DNA from: Acanthosepion pharaonis
Lineage: Eukaryota; Mollusca; Cephalopoda; Sepiida; Sepiidae
Assembly (NCBI GenBank): GCA_903632075.3
Contig: CAHIKZ030002633.1
Coordinates: 474,501-538,500 of the forward strand
Length of the DNA: 64,000 nucleotides
Reading direction: 5' to 3'
The notes under the pieces were generated by a model that did no database searches, had not been told where the DNA came from, and saw only the letters and a list, made by a program, of their open reading frames with translations. This document shows, in pieces, positions 60,401 to 64,000 of the stretch (the first letter of the stretch is position 1; each line of letters starts with the position of its first letter). Made by a program: the position numbers and the translations under genes.

Positions 60401-63400
60401 GAAGAATGAGGACTTTGTAAATATAGGAAGGACAGAGGGAAGCAAATGTAACAAATTTGAAGAATGGCGATTTGTAAATAGGAAGGACAGGGGGCTAAAA
60501 TGTAAACAAATTTGAAGAATGGGGACTTGTAAATATAGGAAGGACAGAGGGGAAGCAAATGTAATGTAAATTTGAAGAATGGTGACTTGTAAATATAGGG
60601 AAGGACAGGAGGGAAGCAAAATGTAATGTAAATTTGAAGAATGCAGACTTGTAAATATAGGGAAGGACAGGAGGGGAAGCAAATGTATTGTAAATTTGAA
60701 GAATGTGACTTGTAAATATAGGAAGGACAGGAGGAAGTAAATGTAAAATTTGAAGAATGGTGACTGTAAATATAGGGAAGGACAGAGGGGGCAGCAAATG
60801 TATTGTAAATTTGAAGAATGGTGACTGTAAATATAGGGGGAAGGACAGAGGGGAAGCAAATGTAACAAATTTGAAGAATGGTGACTTGTAAATATAGGGA
60901 AGGACAGGAGGGGAAAAATGTATTGTAAATTTGAAGAATGGTGACTTGTAAATATAGGGAAGGACAGAGGGGAAGAAACAATGTGTAAATTTTGAAGAAT
61001 GGTGACTTGTAAATATAGGGAAGGACAGAGGGGAAGCAAAATGTGTAAATTTGAAGAATGGTGATTTGTAAATATAGGGAAGGACAGAGGGGGAAGCAAA
61101 TGTATTGTAAATTTGAAGAATGGTGACTTGTAAAACATAGGAAGGACAGAGGGGAAGCAAAATGTATTGTAAATTTGAAGAATGAGGACTTGTAAATATA
61201 GGAAGGACAGGAGGGAAGCAAATGGTATTGTAAATTTGAAGAATGGTGACTTTGTAAATATAGGGAAGGACAGAGGGGAAGCAAATGTAATGTAACTTGA
61301 AGAATTTGAAGCAAATGGGAATGACTTGAAAATATAGGGAAGGGGACAGAGGGGGGAAGCAATGTATTGTAAATTTGAAGAATGGTGACTGGTAAATATA
61401 GGGAAGGACAGGAGGGGAAGCAATGTATTGTAAATTGAAGAATGGTGACTTAAATATAGGTACACAGGAGGGGAAGCAATGTATTGTAATGAAGAATGGT
61501 AATTGTAAATATGGGAAGGACAGGAGGGAAGCAAATGTAATGTAAATTTGAAGAATGGTGACTTGTAAATATAGGGAAGGACAGGAGGAAGCAAATGTAA
61601 TGTAAATTTGAAGAATGGTGACTTGTAAATATAGGGAAGGACAGGAGGGGGAAGCAAATGTAATGTAATTTTGAAGAATGGGACTTGTAAATATAGGGAA
61701 GGACAGAGGAAGCAAATGTAATGTAAATTTGAAGAATGGTGACTTGTAAATATAGGGAAGGACTTTGTCCATTAGGGAACAAATATAAATGTAAATTTGA
61801 AGAATGGTGACTTGTAAAATAGGGGAAGGACAGGAGGGGAATAATGTAATGTAAATTTGAAGAATGGTGACTTGTAAATATAGGGAAGGACAGGAGGGGA
61901 AGTAAATATAACTTGAAGAAGGACTTGTAAATATAGGGAAGGACAGGAGGGGAAGTAAATGTAATGTAAATTTGAAGAATGGTGACTTGTAAATATAGGG
62001 AAGGACAGGAGGGGAAGCAAATGTAATGTAAATTTGAAGAATGGTGACTTGTAAATATAGGGAAGGACAGGAGGGGAAGCAAATGTAATGTAAATTTGAA
62101 GAATGGGTGACTTGTAAATATAGGGGGAGGACAGGAGGGGAAGCAAATGTAATGTAAATTTGAAGAATGGTGATTTGTAAATATAGGGAAGGACAGGAGG
62201 AAGCAAATGTAATGTAAATTTGAAGAATGGTGACTTAAAAATAGGGAAGGACAGGGAAGTGAGGAAGCAAATGTAATGTAAATTTGAAGAATGGTGACTT
62301 AGGGAAGGACAGGAGGGGAAGCAAACAAATTGTAAATTTGAAGAAATATAGGGAAGGACAGGAGGGGAAGTAAATGTATTGTAAATTTGAAGGACTTGTA
62401 AATAGGGGAAGGACAGGAGGAAGCAAATGTAATGTAAATTTGAAGAATGGTGACTTGTAAATATAGGGGAAGGACAGGAGGGGAAGCAAATGTATTGTAA
62501 ATTTGAAGAATGGTGACTTATAGGGAAGGACAGAGGGAAGCAAATGTAATGTAAATTTGAAGAATGGGACTTGTAAAATATAGGGAAGGACAGGAGGGGA
62601 AGCAAATGTAATGTAAATTTGAAGTGACTTGTAAATATAGGGAAGGACAGGAGGGGAAGCAAATGTAATAAATTTGAAGAATGCAAACTTGTAAAATAGG
62701 GAAGGACAGGAGGGGGAAGCAAGGGAATTTGAAGAGGGGAAGCAAAATGTAAATATAGGGGAAGACAGGAGGGGAAAAATGTATATATAAATTTAGGGAA
62801 TGGTGACTTGTAAATAATATAAATATAGGGAAGGGACAGGAGGGGAATGGAAGAATGGACTTGTAAATATAGGGAAGGACAGAGGGCAAATGTAATGTAA
62901 ATTTGAAGAATGGTGACTTATAAATATAGGGAAGGACAGAGGGGAAGCAAATGTAATGTAAATGAAGAATGGTGACTTGTAAATATAGGGAAGGACAGGA
63001 GGGGGAAGCAAATGTAATGTAAATATAGAAATAAATATAGGAAGGACAGGAGGGGAAGCAAATGTAATGTAAATTTGAAGAATATATATAAATATAGGGA
63101 AGGACAGGAGGGGAATAAATGTAATGTAAATTTGAAGAAACTTGTAAATATAGGGAAGGACAGGAGGGAAGCAAAATGTATTTTAAATTTGAAGAATTGA
63201 CTAAATATTTTTAAAATATAGGGAAGGACAGAGGAAGCAAATGTAAATTTGAAGAATGGTGACTTTAAATATAGGGAAGGACAGGAGGGGAAGCAAATGT
63301 AATGTAAATTTGGAAGAATGGTGTTTTTTAAATATAGGGAAGGACAGGAGGGGAAGCAAATGTTGTAAATTTGAAGAATGGTGACTTGTAAAATATAGGG

Positions 63401-64000
63401 GAAGGACAGGATGGTAAATTTGGAAGCTTGTAAATATAGGGGAAGACAGGGGGAAGCAAATGTAAAATTGAAGAATGGTGACTTGTAAATATAGGGAAGG
63501 ACAGGAGGGGAAGCAAATGTAATGCAAATTTGAAGAATGGTGAGTAAATATAGGGAAGGACAGGAGGGGAAGCAAATGTTAAATTTGAAGAATGGTGACT
63601 TGTAAATATAGGGAAGGACAGAGGGAAGCAAATGTAATGTAAATTTGAAGAATGGTGCAATGTAAATATAGGGAAGGACAGGAGGGGGAAGCAAAATGTA
63701 ATGTAAAATTGGTGATTTGAAGAATGTGTAAATTTGAAGAATGGTACTTGTAAATTGGAAAATAATGAAAATTTGAAGAATGGTGACTTGTAAATATAGG
63801 GAAGACAGAGGAAGCAAATGTAATGTAAATTTGAAGAATGGTGACTTAAAATATAGGGAATAGGGAAGCAAATGTAATGTAAATTTGAAGAATGGGTGAC
63901 TTGTAAATATAGGGGAAGGAGGGGAAAAATGTAATGTAAATTTGAAGAATGGTGACTTTAAATATAGGGAAGGACAGGAGGGGAAGCAAATGTTTGTAAA
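57400..64000. repeat. Satellite zone 3: return to near-consensus monomers
   Basis: CTTGTAAATATAGGG is again the rule. GTATTGTAAATTTG is the common form at about 57.4-61.5 kb, and GTAATGTAAATTTG at about 61.5-62.6 kb. The last 1.5 kb is noisier. The array continues beyond 64,000. Confidence 0.7.

Larger units (their letters stand above)
38193..64000. repeat. 62-bp tandem satellite array, incomplete at the window end
   Basis: The landmark GTGACTTG recurs at 38,221, 38,283 and 38,345, giving a 62-bp period. Landmarks in order are GCAAATGTAATG, TTTGAAGAATGGTGACTTG, TAAATATAGGG and AAGGACAGGAGG. Length divided by period gives about 400-420 copies (not counted singly). The consensus has 20 G, 25 A, 14 T and 3 C: purine-rich plus strand, 37% GC. 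It contains no TTA, TCA or CTA, so the minus strand lacks stops in all frames. Because 62 is not a multiple of 3, the minus strand cycles through all three frames, producing spurious open frames of up to 1,577 codons. Copies differ mainly by G-run length and small indels. There is no start context, splice signal, domain or composition of a real protein. Function unknown. Confidence 0.97.

Noticed and set aside
38193..64000. CRISPR array
   Set aside because: The repeats are direct, 62 bp, contiguous and spacer-less in a eukaryotic context. There are no unique spacers and no cas genes.

Overview
The window looks like nuclear DNA of an invertebrate animal, most likely a coleoid cephalopod (octopus-like). 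This is inferred from three things. It is AT-rich and intron-rich, with many homopolymers and (TA)n/(CA)n tracts. It is dense in worn tRNA-derived SINEs, two LINE families, Penelope-like and mariner remnants, some of which resemble octopus repeats I remember. It also carries two exons of a bilaterian transcription cofactor. Species cannot be fixed by eye.

Left part (1-38,080): the only cellular gene I can support is a myocardin-related transcription factor (MRTF/MKL) on the minus strand, seen as two exons at 9365-9440 and 3446-3607. They encode the second and third actin-binding RPEL motifs. Both splice sites are canonical, and the exons join in frame across a 5.76-kb phase-1 intron. That intron holds SINEs, LINE debris and two adjacent fold-back (inverted-repeat) elements. 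The rest of this part is intron or intergenic sequence. It contains several 3' ends of two LINE families (called A and B here), tRNA-derived SINEs, a hAT-like MITE nested in a SINE, a Penelope-like GIY-YIG palindrome, a mariner transposase remnant, a mariner-type mini-element, a degenerate GC-richer minisatellite and many microsatellites. No further MRTF exon, promoter, tRNA gene or other RNA gene was recognised.

Right part (about 38,085 to the window end): one continuous tandem satellite with a 62-bp monomer, at least 25.9 kb long (about 400-420 copies by length) and running off the window. Its plus strand is about 73% purine. The minus strand of the consensus has no stop codon in any frame, so ORF callers report giant repetitive 'proteins' (up to 1,577 codons) that should not be annotated as genes. 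The array has three zones: a homogeneous block (about 38.2-46.2 kb), a divergent A-richer, indel-rich block (about 46.2-57.4 kb), and a second more homogeneous block (about 57.4-64 kb) in which an ATTG variant is common. Part of the indel noise is probably unpolished long-read sequence.

There is no operon-like cooperation here. The themes are one conserved actin-sensing regulator gene embedded in layers of retroelements, and a large satellite of unknown role on its upstream side.
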